Positions 1-9,149 of a stretch of DNA of 64,000 bases are shown piece after piece. The DNA is taken from contig NZ_SHKK01000001.1 of the NCBI RefSeq assembly GCF_004217135.1, positions 3,286,001 through 3,350,000 on the forward strand. The letters run 5' to 3'. The notes beneath the pieces are model-generated. The model had not been told where the DNA came from. It worked only from the letters and a program-made list of their open reading frames with translations, and did no database searches. Within the stretch, counting starts at the first letter, position 1. The number at the start of each line of letters is the position of its first letter. Source of the stretch: Micromonospora violae. GTDB taxonomy: Bacteria > Actinomycetota > Actinomycetes > Mycobacteriales > Micromonosporaceae. Position numbers and translations under genes: made by a program.

Positions 1-2
1 GT

Positions 3-416
3 TGGTTGTGGCACCTGGTGTTGCCCTGGTGTGTGCTCGCCCTGATCTCCGCGGCGGTCTACGCCCGACTGACCCGAGGCCAGATGCTCGACGTGCTGGG
101 TGAGGACTACATCCGCACGGCCCGCGCCAAGGGGCTGCGGGAACGGCGGGTCGTCGGCCGGCACGCCCTGCGCAACGTGCTCATCCCGGTGGTCACCGTC
201 TTCGGCATCGACCTCGGGTCGCTGCTCGGCGGCGCGGTCATCACCGAGCGGGTCTTCAGCATGCCGGGGCTGGGCGCCCTGCTGCTGGACGCGGTCGGCA
301 ACGTCGACCTGCCGCTGATCATCGGGGTCACTCTCTTCTCCGCGTTTCTCATCATTCTCGCGAACTTCCTCGTGGACCTGGTCTACAGCGTCCTGGATCC
401 GAGGGTGGCGCGCTGA
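3..416 (+). CDS. Oligopeptide/dipeptide ABC transporter permease, DppB/OppB type (5' end outside window)
   Basis: This is the C-terminal part of a binding-protein-dependent inner-membrane permease; the reading frame is open at the window edge, so the start is missing. The visible protein has the family's cytoplasmic coupling (EAA) loop, with the segment TARAKGLRERRVVGRHALRN before LIPVVTVFGIDLG. It then has two hydrophobic segments and the usual ending around LVYSVLDPR. Its stop codon overlaps an ATG of the next gene, so it is the first visible member of an importer operon with the binding protein and the double ATPase downstream. The second permease (DppC type) is probably upstream. Substrate (peptide, nickel or opine) cannot be told from sequence. 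Confidence 0.9.
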   Translation, partial: WLWHLVLPWCVLALISAAVYARLTRGQMLDVLGEDYIRTARAKGLRERRVVGRHALRNVLIPVVTVFGIDLGSLLGGAVITERVFSMPGLGALLLDAVGNVDLPLIIGVTLFSAFLIILANFLVDLVYSVLDPRVAR

Positions 417-445
417 TGCGCCGATCAACGAAAGGTAAGGCACTG

Positions 446-2110
446 ATGAAAAGACGCAGCGCGCTCGCGCTCGCAGTCGTACTCGCCCTGGCCGGATGCA
501 ACGCGAACCCGGACGTCACACCGGACGCCGGCGGATCGACCGGGGGCACCGAGAAGGGCGGGACGCTGACCATCCTCAACGCCGCCAGCGACATCAACTT
601 CGACCCCGCCAAGAGCCAGAACCTGGCAATCACCACCCTGGGCCTGGTCCTACGCCGACTCACTACCTGGGAGGTCCAGCCAGGCAAGGCGGCGCAGGTG
701 GTCCCCGATCTGGCGACGGACACCGGTAAGACCACCGACGGCGGCAAGACCTGGACCTTCACCCTGAAGGACGGTCTCAAGTACGCCGACGGCGCTGCGA
801 TCACCGCCGCCGACGTCAAGTACGGCATCGAGCGCTCCTTCGCGCCCGAACTCTCCGGCGGCCTCGGCTACCACAAGAGCCTGCTCGTGGGCGGCGCCGA
901 GTACAAGGGGCCGTACTCGGGAGCGGACCTGGCCTCGGTCGAGACCCCGGACGCGAAGACCATCGTCTTCCACCTCAAGACGGCGTACGGCGACTGGCCG
1001 TGGATCGCCTCCATGCCGGCCTTCACCCCCGTCCCGAAGGCGAAGGACGACCCGAAGAAGTACAGCCAGAATCCTGTCGCGTCCGGCCCCTACCAGGTGG
1101 AGTCGTACCAGCAGGGTGTCTCGGTGAAACTTTCCCGCAACCCGAACTGGGACACCACCACCGACCAGGTCCGCACGGCCGGACCCGACAACATCGTCTT
1201 CCAGCTCGGCCAGGACACCACTGTCCAGTCGCAGCGCCTGATCGCCGACTCCGGTGACGACCGCTCGGCCTTCGGCGCCGGCTTCGTAGCGCCCGCCCAG
1301 CTCGCTCAGATCGAGCAGAACGCCAGCGCGAAGCAGCGGCTGGTCACCTCCGACGCCGGCGCGCTGTCGTACCTGGCGATCAACACCCAGCGGGGGCCGC
1401 TGAAGGACGTCAAGGTCCGCCAGGCCATCGAGTACGCCGTGGACAAGCGCGCCTACCAGGTCGCCTCCGGAGGTGCCATCGGCGGTGACCTGGCCAGCAC
1501 GCTGATCACCCCGGGCATCGCCGGGCGGGTCGACTACAACCTCTACCCCGCCGACCCGTCCGGCGATGTCGCCAAGGCCAAGCAATTGCTCACCGAGGCG
1601 GGGCAGAGCAGCCTGAAGCTCACGCTGCTGTCGGAGAACGACCAGCCGAGCCTCGCCAAATCCCAGGCCATCCAGCAGGGGCTGCAGCGGGCGGGCATCA
1701 CGGTGACCATCAAGCCGGTGGACGAGGAGGCCTGGACCGCCGAGGTGAGTGGCGACAAGGGTGACTACGACCTGACCGTCGCCAGCTGGCAGCCGGACTT
1801 CCCCAGCGCCAACGGCAACATCCAGCCGCTGTTCGCATCCAGCGAGATCGGCGGCGGTGGCTACAACAGCGCCCGCTACTCGCAGCCCGAGGTCGACGCG
1901 CTCATCGAGCAGGCCACGGCGGAGACCGACCCGGCAAAGGCGCAGGCACTGTGGGCGCAGGCCGACAAGCGCATCCTGCAGGACGCCCCCGTGGTGCCGC
2001 TGACCTACACGAAGAACTCGTTCCTGCACGGGTCGAAGGTGCAGAACTTCTTCGTGCCCGCCTTCCCGGCGTACCCGAACTATCTGAAGGTATCGCTGAA
2101 GCAGGGATGA
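446..2110 (+). CDS. ABC transporter substrate-binding lipoprotein, family 5 (peptide-type)
   Basis: Extracytoplasmic solute-binding protein of about 554 residues, the normal size for the SBP_bac_5 family. From the ATG at 446 the protein begins MKRRSALALAVVLALAGC, an ideal lipoprotein signal peptide with lipobox LAGC. A purine-rich AAAGGTAAGG lies just upstream. An ATG at 416 overlapping the permease stop would add ten residues but spoil the signal peptide, so 446 is preferred. The body shows family features such as TLKDGLKYADGAAITAADVKYGIER near residues 100-130 and SQNPVASGPYQVESY near 210. It is coupled to the ATPase gene, whose ATG overlaps its stop. It would capture a peptide-like ligand and deliver it to the permease. 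Confidence 0.92.
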   Translation: MKRRSALALAVVLALAGCNANPDVTPDAGGSTGGTEKGGTLTILNAASDINFDPAKSQNLAITTLGLVLRRLTTWEVQPGKAAQVVPDLATDTGKTTDGGKTWTFTLKDGLKYADGAAITAADVKYGIERSFAPELSGGLGYHKSLLVGGAEYKGPYSGADLASVETPDAKTIVFHLKTAYGDWPWIASMPAFTPVPKAKDDPKKYSQNPVASGPYQVESYQQGVSVKLSRNPNWDTTTDQVRTAGPDNIVFQLGQDTTVQSQRLIADSGDDRSAFGAGFVAPAQLAQIEQNASAKQRLVTSDAGALSYLAINTQRGPLKDVKVRQAIEYAVDKRAYQVASGGAIGGDLASTLITPGIAGRVDYNLYPADPSGDVAKAKQLLTEAGQSSLKLTLLSENDQPSLAKSQAIQQGLQRAGITVTIKPVDEEAWTAEVSGDKGDYDLTVASWQPDFPSANGNIQPLFASSEIGGGGYNSARYSQPEVDALIEQATAETDPAKAQALWAQADKRILQDAPVVPLTYTKNSFLHGSKVQNFFVPAFPAYPNYLKVSLKQG

Positions 2111-3837
2111 CGGTCTCCCCTACGGAGCCACGCCTCACGAAGGCCACCCGGTCACCGCTGCTCGCGGTGGCCGGGCTGGCCGTGAAGTTCGAGGTGGATG
2201 GCGACACGCACACCGCGGTCCGCGACGCTTCCTTCGCGCTGCACCGCGGCCAGGTCCTCGCCCTGGTCGGCGAATCAGGCTCGGGCAAGAGCGTCACCGC
2301 GATGGCCGCCCTGGGCCTGCTCCCCGCCACCGCCCGGGTCAGCGGCAGCATCACCCTCGCGGGCACCGAACTGATCGGCGCGGAACCGAGCCTGCTGCGA
2401 GACGTCCGCGGCGGCCAAATCGGCACGATCTTCCAGGAGCCGATGACCGCGCTCAACCCGGTCTTCACCATCGGTGACCAGGTCGCCGAGGCGATCCGGG
2501 CGCACCGCCCGGTGACACACTCTGCCGCCAACGCCCGGGTTCTGGAGTTGCTCGCCACCGTCGGCCTGGACGACCCCGCGCGAGTGGCGCGGTCGTACCC
2601 GCACGAACTGTCCGGCGGCCAACTCCAGCGGGCGATGATCGCGATGGCCATCAGCTGCGACCCGCTCCTGCTGATCGCGGACGAGCCGACCACCGCACTG
2701 GACGTGACAGTCCAGGCCGGCATCCTCGACCTGCTCCGCGACCTGCGCACCCGACTCGACATGGCCGTCCTCCTCATCACGCACGACATGGGCGTGGTGG
2801 CCGACGTCGCCGACGACGTGGTCGTGCTGCGCGACGGTCAGATCGTCGAGCAGGCGCTCGCCGCCCAACTCTTCGCCGCGCCCCGGCACGAGTACACCAG
2901 GGCGTTGCTGCACGCCGTACCCACGTTGCCGGAGCTACGGCTCGACGAGCCGGAACCGGCGACGCCGCCGGCGCACGAGCCGCGACCGCTCGACAACGCC
3001 GCAGCCACGACACCCGTCGTGCTCCTCCGCAACGTCGTGGTCGACTATCCGGGGAGGCGGCGCGGCCGGCCGGTCCGGGCGGTGGACGACGTCTCGCTGC
3101 ACATCGACCAGGGTGAACTGGTGGCGTTGGTCGGCGAATCAGGCTCCGGGAAGTCGACCCTCGGCCGGGCGCTTGCCGGCCTCGTACCGGTGACCGCCGG
3201 CACGGTGACCGTCGCCGGCATCGAGGTGGGGAACGCGTCCCGTCGTGAACTGCGCGCGTTCCGCTCTCAGCTCGGCATCGTCTTCCAGGATCCGGCGTCG
3301 TCCCTGAACCCCCGCCGGACCGTCGGCGCGAGCATCGCCGAGCCGTTGTCGCTGCACACCGATCTGCGCGGCGACGCGCAGCGCCGACGCGTCGACGAGT
3401 TGTTGGACGCAGTCGAACTGCCGTCACGCCTGCGCGACCGCCACCCGTACGAGATGTCGGGCGGGCAGCGGCAGCGGGTGGCCATCGCCCGCGCCATCGC
3501 GTTGAACCCGGCCCTGCTGATCGCGGACGAGCCCACCAGTGCCCTGGACGTGTCGGTGCAGGCACGGATCTTGGAACTGCTCCGGTCGCTGCAGAGCCAG
3601 TTTGGTTTCTCCTGCCTGTTCATCAGCCATGACCTGGCGGTGGTCGAGCAACTCGCCGACCGGGTGGCGGTGCTTCATCGCGGCCGGGTCGTGGAGGAGG
3701 GTCCGGCGAATGATGTGCTGCGCGCGCCCCGGCACCCGTACACCTCGCGGTTGTTGGCGGCTGCGCCGGTTGCCGACCCGGCCCAGCAGGCCCTGCGGCG
3801 GGCGGCGTGGCGCCAGCTCACCAGCGCGTCGAGCTGA
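2107..3837 (+). CDS. ABC transporter, two fused ATP-binding domains (DppD-DppF type)
   Basis: A 576-residue protein carrying two complete nucleotide-binding domains in tandem, as in many actinobacterial peptide importers. Domain 1 has Walker A GESGSGKSV near residue 57, signature LSGGQLQRAMIA and Walker B LLIADEPTTALD. Domain 2 has Walker A GESGSGKST near residue 343, signature MSGGQRQRVAIA and Walker B LLIADEPTSALD. Each is followed by the RHEYTRALL / RHPYTSRLL oligopeptide-family tail. The ATG overlaps the stop of the binding-protein gene (ATGA), implying translational coupling. It energises import with the permeases upstream. Membrane-associated, cytoplasmic face. Confidence 0.95.
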   Translation: MTVSPTEPRLTKATRSPLLAVAGLAVKFEVDGDTHTAVRDASFALHRGQVLALVGESGSGKSVTAMAALGLLPATARVSGSITLAGTELIGAEPSLLRDVRGGQIGTIFQEPMTALNPVFTIGDQVAEAIRAHRPVTHSAANARVLELLATVGLDDPARVARSYPHELSGGQLQRAMIAMAISCDPLLLIADEPTTALDVTVQAGILDLLRDLRTRLDMAVLLITHDMGVVADVADDVVVLRDGQIVEQALAAQLFAAPRHEYTRALLHAVPTLPELRLDEPEPATPPAHEPRPLDNAAATTPVVLLRNVVVDYPGRRRGRPVRAVDDVSLHIDQGELVALVGESGSGKSTLGRALAGLVPVTAGTVTVAGIEVGNASRRELRAFRSQLGIVFQDPASSLNPRRTVGASIAEPLSLHTDLRGDAQRRRVDELLDAVELPSRLRDRHPYEMSGGQRQRVAIARAIALNPALLIADEPTSALDVSVQARILELLRSLQSQFGFSCLFISHDLAVVEQLADRVAVLHRGRVVEEGPANDVLRAPRHPYTSRLLAAAPVADPAQQALRRAAWRQLTSASS

Positions 3838-4080
3838 GGGGACCACCACGGCCCGGAGAAGATGCTGAGCTGGCACGTGCAGAACAAGGCCGCCGGCGGC
3901 TTCCCGCTCCGCCGCACGACGAACTTCCGGGCGGTACGGATCCCGGGCCCGCCCCGACCGGGCAGGCGACCACGCCATGTCCCGCAAACCCGCCATCGTG
4001 GTCGTCGGCGAGGGCGGGGAAGCTGGCCGCGCTCGCGCTGATGAGCACACCGACCACCGCGTCGCCAGCAGGCGCACCAC
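3838..4080. other. Intergenic stretch with no assignable gene
   Basis: Between the importer operon and the perfect hairpin at 4081 no frame gives a convincing protein. A short plus-strand stretch around 3845-3950 reads like the tail of some protein (for example MLSWHVQNKAAGGFPLRR) but has no start or context. It may be a decayed gene remnant. Confidence 0.4.
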
Positions 4081-4107
4081 GTCGCCCGGGCCATCGGCCC
4101 GGGCGAC
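4081..4107. terminator. Perfect 12-bp hairpin, probable transcription terminator
   Basis: GTCGCCCGGGCC, loop ATC, GGCCCGGGCGAC: a perfect 12-bp stem with a 3-nt loop. It lies between the 3' end of the importer operon (3837, plus) and the 3' end of the DUF4395 gene (4144, minus), so it can serve both convergent units. There is no U-tract, which is common in actinomycetes. Confidence 0.75.
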
Positions 4108-4143
4108 GCACACGGTCGGGCGGAGGCCCGATCCGACGGTCTC

Positions 4144-4641
4144 TTATCCGCCCGCCGGCACGCGGCTCCAGATGTCGTCGCATTCGGCGCACACGGCCTC
4201 GGGGATCCATCCGATCCGCATGAGCCCCGCGAAGATCGCGCAGCCCACGCAGAACGCGAAAACGGATTCGAGTGTCGCCGCCACGATCACTGCGCCGAGG
4301 ACGATGTATGCCGCGAGGTGCTGCCCGAACCCGAGCGCCAGCACAGCGGCGGTCAGGGCCAGCACAGCGCCGATCCCCTGGGCGAACCGCTTGGGCGGCC
4401 CGGCGACGAGCTTGGCCCGCACCGGTAGCCGCGGCGTGATCACCCGCGTGACGATCAGGCCGAGCGGGCTGAGTTTGGGGCCGGTGAGCGCCCGCGCGAC
4501 GAACCCGTACGCGATCAGCGCGCTGATCCAGGGCTGATCCAGCACGATCGTCACCGTGGACAGGATGACCACCCCACCGGCGACGAGTCGGGCGGATACC
4601 TCGTTCACGGGGTTGGGGAAACTGAACAGCGCGCTGGCCAT
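4144..4641 (-). CDS. DUF4395-type integral membrane protein
   Basis: A 165-residue hydrophobic protein with about four membrane segments. It shows features I associate with the DUF4395 family: an N-terminal FPNPVNEVSARLVAG stretch, ALTGPKLSPLGLIVTRVITPRL in the middle, and a C-terminal paired-cysteine motif FAFCVGC followed by a second cysteine region, AVCAEC. The family is often near thiol or sulfur-handling genes; its biochemical role is not established. It stands alone on the minus strand and ends at the 4081-4107 hairpin. The start ATG at 4641 begins MASALFSFPNP, matching the family's usual N-terminus. Confidence 0.8.
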   Translation of the reverse strand: MASALFSFPNPVNEVSARLVAGGVVILSTVTIVLDQPWISALIAYGFVARALTGPKLSPLGLIVTRVITPRLPVRAKLVAGPPKRFAQGIGAVLALTAAVLALGFGQHLAAYIVLGAVIVAATLESVFAFCVGCAIFAGLMRIGWIPEAVCAECDDIWSRVPAGG

Positions 4642-4681
4642 GGCGGAATGTTACCGACTATTCCGATAGATTGAGTAGCCT

Positions 4682-5067
4682 ATATCGCTGATCGACCCGA
4701 CGAACCCGGTCGATCATGGCATTGGCGCGCTGCGCACCGAACCCGGACGCGCGATCGCGCATCACGTCGCTGACCTCGCCCCCGGCGTCCACCTCCCCAA
4801 GGCGCTCCACCTGTTCCCATCGACGCAGTGGATGACACCCGCGCCGTCACCGGTAACGGTCGCGATGCGCGGGGACGACCCGCGAGCGCTGGAGATCGTC
4901 GGCTCACTCGTAGGCGACATCGGAGGCATCCCTGCCGTACTCGGCGGACTGGACCGGGCACGCCAACTGGAGGAAGTCGCCGGATTGTCGTCGCGCTCGC
5001 CGTCGAACCGCAGTCGGCAATCCCTGCGGTTCCGCAGCACACAGCACACCAAACTCCCCAATCTTGA
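4682..5067 (+). pseudogene. Decayed NADPH:F420 reductase-like gene (fragment with frameshift)
   Basis: From about 4682 the plus strand reads LIDPTNPVDHG, then PKALHLFPSTQW, VTVAMRGDDPRALEIVGSL, DIGGIPAVLGGLDRARQLEE. This is the order of motifs in the C-terminal half of coenzyme F420-dependent NADP oxidoreductases, including the D-TNP motif after the NADP-binding fold. Near 4985 the frame changes: the following residues (IVVALAVEPQSAIPAV) sit in a different frame, ending at a TGA at 5065-5067. No start codon and no N-terminal GxGxxG nucleotide-binding segment are present. I call it a 5'-truncated, frameshifted remnant. The family assignment rests on motif memory, not a search. Confidence 0.5.
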
Positions 5068-5615
5068 GCCATGACATCCACTCATCGGCCAGAAGCGGAT
5101 GCGCCACGCCGCTGGTGAGCCCCACAACGCACCGCCGCTGACGCGCTGTGGCCCGAGGGACGTCGGGCACAGTCTTTGCCGGCTGTCGGGAACGGGCATC
5201 GCGGGTGGGTTGACGCTTGCTGGAGTGAGAGGCCTTAATCTCTGTAGAGCTTCCTAGGACATTACGACGCGAGCCAGGACGGCTACTCCATCAGGTTCGA
5301 GGCACGATGGCGCACTCGCTCACCTGGCCGGTGCTCGCGATCCCTACCATGGTCGCTGGCTCGGCAACGGGACCGCCGCTCAGCGGGTCGCGCTACCCGC
5401 TGTCGACCTACAGCGCGTTCCAAGTACGCGATGTTGACCCCGCAGCCGCAGATGCACGGGCCTCTCGACGCCTGCTCCGCATTAGCCCGCGCAGGGCGGT
5501 GGCCACCCACACCAAGGACCAATCCCGGCCTCCTCGCCGCCATCCGCCGCGGCCTGCGATCAGCAGCTATCGCTGATCACGGGCGACACCAGTGGACGAT
5601 GGACCGGCCGGGAAG
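5068..5615. other. Intergenic stretch, no gene recognised
   Basis: About 550 bp between the F420 reductase remnant and the oxidoreductase gene. Open frames here have poor codon bias and no recognisable domains. I see no RNA gene and no clear hairpin; it may be decayed DNA. Confidence 0.4.
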
Positions 5616-6599
5616 CTAATGGACCGTCACGACGATCTTGCCCTCTGACGTTCCCGCCTCCAGGTAGCGGTGCGCCTCGATGATCTCGTCCAAGCCGAAC
5701 ACTCGGTCAACCGCGGGCCGCAGCACGCCGGTACGGACGCCGGCAGCCAGGAAAGCCGCGACACGTCTGACGATCTCCGGGTCGGTCATGTCAGCGAAAG
5801 CCATGTAGCGGTAAACGGTCAGCGACGGGTTCGCCGGGAACGACGCGGGCCTCGGGTCCAGCCAGCCCACGGTAGCCATGGTGCCGCCGAGCTTGGCGGC
5901 CAGGGACAGATCGGCCAGGCCCAGGCCCATGACGGCGTCCAGGACGATGTCGACGCCCTTCCCCCCGGTGTGCAGCCGAGTGGATTCGACCACTTCCTCG
6001 CGGTCAGTGGCGATGACCGCAGCGGCACCGGCGGCCAGCAGACTCTCTTGCTTCGCGGTATGCCGGGTGACCGCGATGGGAATAGCACCGATCTGGTTGG
6101 CGATCTGGATCGCGGCGCGGCCGACACCGCCCGACGCCGCGGTGATCAGGACGTGGTCGCCGGGTCGCATTCCGGCCTTCTCAACGAGCGCGCCGTACGC
6201 GGTGAAGTACGCCACCCAAAGCGCCGCCGCACCGAGGACGTCCAGACCGGTGGGCCGGGGTACCACCCGGCTCGCCACTACCGTGGTGTATTCGGCGTAG
6301 GCACCCTTGGTTTCGAAATCGGGGACGGCGCTGAGGATGACCGGATCGCCGACCGCCAGCCCGGTGACACCGGAGCCCAGCGCGTCGACGACGCCGGTCC
6401 CCTCGATGCCCAGCCGGGCGTGCGGCAACTGCACGGGCCGCGGGGACTGGCCGGCGCGGACCATCCGGTCGAGCGGGTTGACCGCGAAGGCCTCGATCCG
6501 GACGCGCACCTCGCCCGCTGCAGGTTCGACAACCGACTCATCGACGATGCGCAGAACGTCGGGACCGCCGGTCTCGTCGAACACAACTACTCGTGGCAT
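5616..6599 (-). CDS. NADPH-dependent quinone oxidoreductase / zinc-less alcohol dehydrogenase (MDR superfamily)
   Basis: A 327-residue medium-chain dehydrogenase/reductase. The N-terminal GroES-like fold includes VRVRIEAFAVNPLDRMVRAG and GIEGTGVVDALGSGVTGLAVGD. The Rossmann part carries the quinone-reductase signature GDHVLITAASGGVGRAAIQIA, then GKGVDIVLDAVMG. The zinc-binding cysteines of classical alcohol dehydrogenases are absent, as in zeta-crystallin-type quinone reductases. The start is taken at the ATG at 6599 (MPRVVVFDE), preceded by GAAGGAG; an upstream in-frame start would add only MKEPS. It is divergent from an HxlR-type regulator gene starting about 80 bp away. This arrangement is typical of redox- or aldehyde-responsive pairs. 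Likely cytoplasmic, substrate unknown. Confidence 0.88.
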   Translation of the reverse strand: MPRVVVFDETGGPDVLRIVDESVVEPAAGEVRVRIEAFAVNPLDRMVRAGQSPRPVQLPHARLGIEGTGVVDALGSGVTGLAVGDPVILSAVPDFETKGAYAEYTTVVASRVVPRPTGLDVLGAAALWVAYFTAYGALVEKAGMRPGDHVLITAASGGVGRAAIQIANQIGAIPIAVTRHTAKQESLLAAGAAAVIATDREEVVESTRLHTGGKGVDIVLDAVMGLGLADLSLAAKLGGTMATVGWLDPRPASFPANPSLTVYRYMAFADMTDPEIVRRVAAFLAAGVRTGVLRPAVDRVFGLDEIIEAHRYLEAGTSEGKIVVTVH

Positions 6600-6682
6600 G
6601 GATGGCTCCTTCAACTCTCAGTGGGGGGTACGCCCAAGAACGCTACGGAGCCGATAGGAACCCACTGGTAACTTTTGACCTC

Positions 6683-7042
6683 GTGCACAACGCCCCCGGA
6701 CAGGTCTTCCTCGCCGACTGCCCCACCCGCCTGGCGGTCGAGATCATCGCCGAGAAATGGGCGGTGATCGTGCTGTTCGCGCTCAGCCTCGAGCCGCAGC
6801 GGCCCAGCGACCTGGCCGAGCTCATCGGCGGCATCTCGCGGAAGGTCCTCACCCAGACGCTGCGCCGTCTTCAGGCATACGGCTTGGTCGAACGGCACGC
6901 CTACGCCGAAGCGCCCCCGCGCGTCGAGTACAGCCTGACCAAACTCGGAGGCACCCTGGTCGAGCCGATCAAGGTACTCACCGACTGGGCCCGCGACAAT
7001 GGAGAGGCGATCGTCGACTTTCAGGAGAAGAAGCAGCGCTGA
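6683..7042 (+). CDS. HxlR-family winged-helix transcriptional regulator
   Basis: A roughly 119-residue DNA-binding protein. It has the HxlR hallmarks: FLADCPTRLAVEIIAEKWAVIVLFAL (cysteine near the start, then the EKW-I-L helix), RPSDLAELIGGISRKVLTQTLRRL (recognition helix) and a wing, VERHAYAEAPPRVEYSLTKLG. The frame is open further upstream, but that would overlap the divergent oxidoreductase, so I use the GTG at 6683; a start at 6666-6671 cannot be excluded. The N-terminal cysteine is the usual redox- or electrophile-sensing residue. It probably controls the divergent oxidoreductase gene through the shared 6600-6682 region. Confidence 0.85.
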   Translation: MHNAPGQVFLADCPTRLAVEIIAEKWAVIVLFALSLEPQRPSDLAELIGGISRKVLTQTLRRLQAYGLVERHAYAEAPPRVEYSLTKLGGTLVEPIKVLTDWARDNGEAIVDFQEKKQR

Positions 7043-7327
7043 GAGGCCGCTTCGAGAAGGGTGATGCCCCGTCCTCCATCGACGTCGGGGTTCGCGACGG
7101 CGTGGCACCACCGGCGAGGCATCGGCCCCGGATAGCACCACCCGGCCATCGCGGGCCTCAATGCCGAACTCGACGCAACCGCCGCCACAGCGCACCGCGT
7201 TGGTGACAAGCTCGCTGGCGACAACCGCCGCCGCGTCAAGCCACGCCGCGTCCCGGAAACCCTAGCCATGCAGCACGGCGGTCACCGCGCGCCGTGCCGC
7301 TGCAGGCGCATACACACCAAGGGGCAT
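7020..7327 (-). pseudogene. Decayed ATP-binding anti-sigma regulatory factor (HATPase_c/RsbW-like)
   Basis: Reading the minus strand from an ATG at 7327 gives MPLGVYAPAAARRAVTAVLHG, an in-frame TAG where homologues have Trp, then GFRDAAWLDAAAVVASELVTNAVR, CGGGCVEFGIEARDGRVVLSGADASPVVPRRREP. That includes the SELVTNAV N-box of GHKL ATPases/anti-sigma kinases. The expected continuation, VDGGRGITLLEAASQR (G-box), lies in another frame after about 7085, so there is at least one nonsense change and one frameshift. It converges with the HxlR gene. Nonfunctional as read, unless the assembly has errors here. Confidence 0.6.
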
Positions 7328-7590
7328 ATCGAGGGTAGGCGGTCAGGTCACCCATCGTTGACTGGACCGTCCTCTGGTACGGATAGGCGGCAAGGCGGAG
7401 CTACGCAGTCTGGCATGAGTAGGAACAGTGGGCCACCGGACGTAGCCGAGGCTGACCGTGCCGGTCGTGCCATGAACAGCCGGCACGGGGTACGCGATCC
7501 AATGTACCCGATACCACCCGAAAGGGTGACATCGATGCGCGAAACGAGCGTTCCTCCTACTCTGGACGTGGGAACCAAGACGGGGTAGGT

Positions 7591-9127
7591 GTGCCGATCG
7601 TGGAGGTCCTTATGGCGACGAGGACGACGGCTGAACCGGGACCGAGCATTCTTTCGTCGTGGGCTGCCGGGCAGCGGAAGCTACGGCCACAACGGTTCAC
7701 CCCGCCTGCGGGCGGACTGCGCTTCGCGTTCTATGGACGGATGTCCACTCGACTTTCAGGATCGGGCGTCGTCGTGCCGGTGGCAGCGTGGCTACGCCGG
7801 CGACTTGGTCGCCGGTCATGGCCGGATCGTGGTGGAGTTCTTCGACGAGGGCGTCTCCCGCCGGGTGCCCTGGCCGGACCGGCCGCGGGCGGCACGGCTG
7901 CTCGCCGCGGTGGCGGACGCGGCACGCGGGTTCGACGCGGTCGTCGTCGGTGAATACGAGCGTGCCTTCCACGGCCAGCAGCTTGAACAGTTGACCCCTA
8001 CCCTCGTTCGGCACGGCGTGCAGTTGTGGCTGCCGGAAACCTATGGGCCGGTGGACTTCGACAACCCGCGGCAGCTGGCGTTGCTGGACCTGCTCGGTGT
8101 GCACTCCCAGCGGGAGGTGTCCCGAGCCCGGCATCGCACGACCGCGGCCATGCGCGCTCAGGCAGAGTTGCAGGGCCGACACCTCGGCGGCCGGCCACCC
8201 TACGGCTACCGGCTCGCCGACGCCGGCCCCCATCCGAACCGCGCCCACGCCGCCTGGGGACGGCGCCTACACCGCTTGGACCCCGACCCTGCCACCGCAC
8301 CCCACGTCCGGTGGATCTTCGAGCAGCGGCTCGCCGGCCGGAGCGTGGCCAGCATCGCCCGCGCCCTCAACGACAACGGCGTCCCGTGCCCGTCCGGCGC
8401 CGACCCAGCGCGTAACCCCCACCGCAGCGGCCGCCAGTGGATGCTGACCACTGTCGCGGCGATCCTGGCCAACCCCCGTTACACCGGGCGGCAGGTCTGG
8501 AACCGTCAACGCACCGACCACGACGACATCGAACCGGACGGCACCATCACCAGACACCACGAGATCCAACGGTGGAGCGCCTCCACCGACTGGGTCATCT
8601 CCCGCGAGATCGCGCATACTCCGCTGGTCAGCGAAGAACACTTCGTCGCCGTCCAGGCAATCCATACCGCACCGACCCCAGCCGACGGCATCCCCCGCCG
8701 CTATGTGTTGGCCGGAGTCATCTGCTGCGGCGTGTGCGGCCGAATCATGGACTCCCACTGGGTCCACGACCGTGCCAGCTACCGATGCCGACACGGCAAC
8801 ACCAGCACCCGACCCACCTCATCGAGACGACAGAAGACCCTCTACGTCCGAGAGGACCATCTCCTGGACAGGATTCAACACGACAGCTGCCTGCGTCGGC
8901 ATCACCCGGCGATGCGCGACCAGGATCCAGACAGCGTCGCGGGCTACCTGCGGCTCAACAACATGATCATCGTGTGTGACCACGACGCCTGGACCATCGA
9001 AACTGACACGGCGGTCTTCCCGCTCACCGCCCCGACGAGCGTCCTGACCCGCACAGCAAAAATCCCCGCCCAACGGGACGGGGATCGCTCGAAACGCGAA
9101 GAGAAATCACGCTTCGTGGGGAAATAA
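7591..9127 (+). pseudogene. Large serine recombinase, frameshifted near codon 53
   Basis: The N-terminal frame from the GTG at 7591 includes GGLRFAFYGRMSTR, carrying the catalytic serine motif of serine recombinases. Immediately after (about 7752) the protein continues in another frame: DFQDRASSCRWQRGYAGDLVAGHG, FFDEGVSRRVPW, VVVGEYERAF, then the recombinase domain GRHLGGRPPYGYRL, ILANPRYTGRQVWNRQR and a zinc ribbon CGVCGRIMDSHW-YRCRHG. The full protein would be about 510 residues, normal for this actinobacterial family. A single-base indel therefore separates the catalytic serine from the rest; this could be inactivation, a sequencing error or, less likely, recoding. Such enzymes integrate mobile elements, and the flanks here are rich in remnants. 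Confidence 0.75.
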
Positions 9128-9130
9128 CGT

Positions 9131-9149
9131 GTCCGAGGGATTCGAACTC
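9131..9149 (-). other. tRNA 3'-end-like sequence, possible attachment-site scar
   Basis: On the minus strand this reads GAGTTCGAATCCCTCGGAC, resembling a T-loop (TTCGAAT) plus the 3' side of a T-stem and acceptor stem. No D-arm or anticodon arm accompanies it, and the 5' half of the T-stem does not pair well. It sits 4 bp after the recombinase stop codon, where an att site left by an integrated element would be plausible. Confidence 0.25.

Noticed and set aside
5283..5543. A minus-strand frame with CICGCGVNIA, recalling heterodisulfide-reductase-type cysteine motifs
   Set aside because: Only a ten-residue match in a frame with poor codon bias and no further domain; most likely chance.
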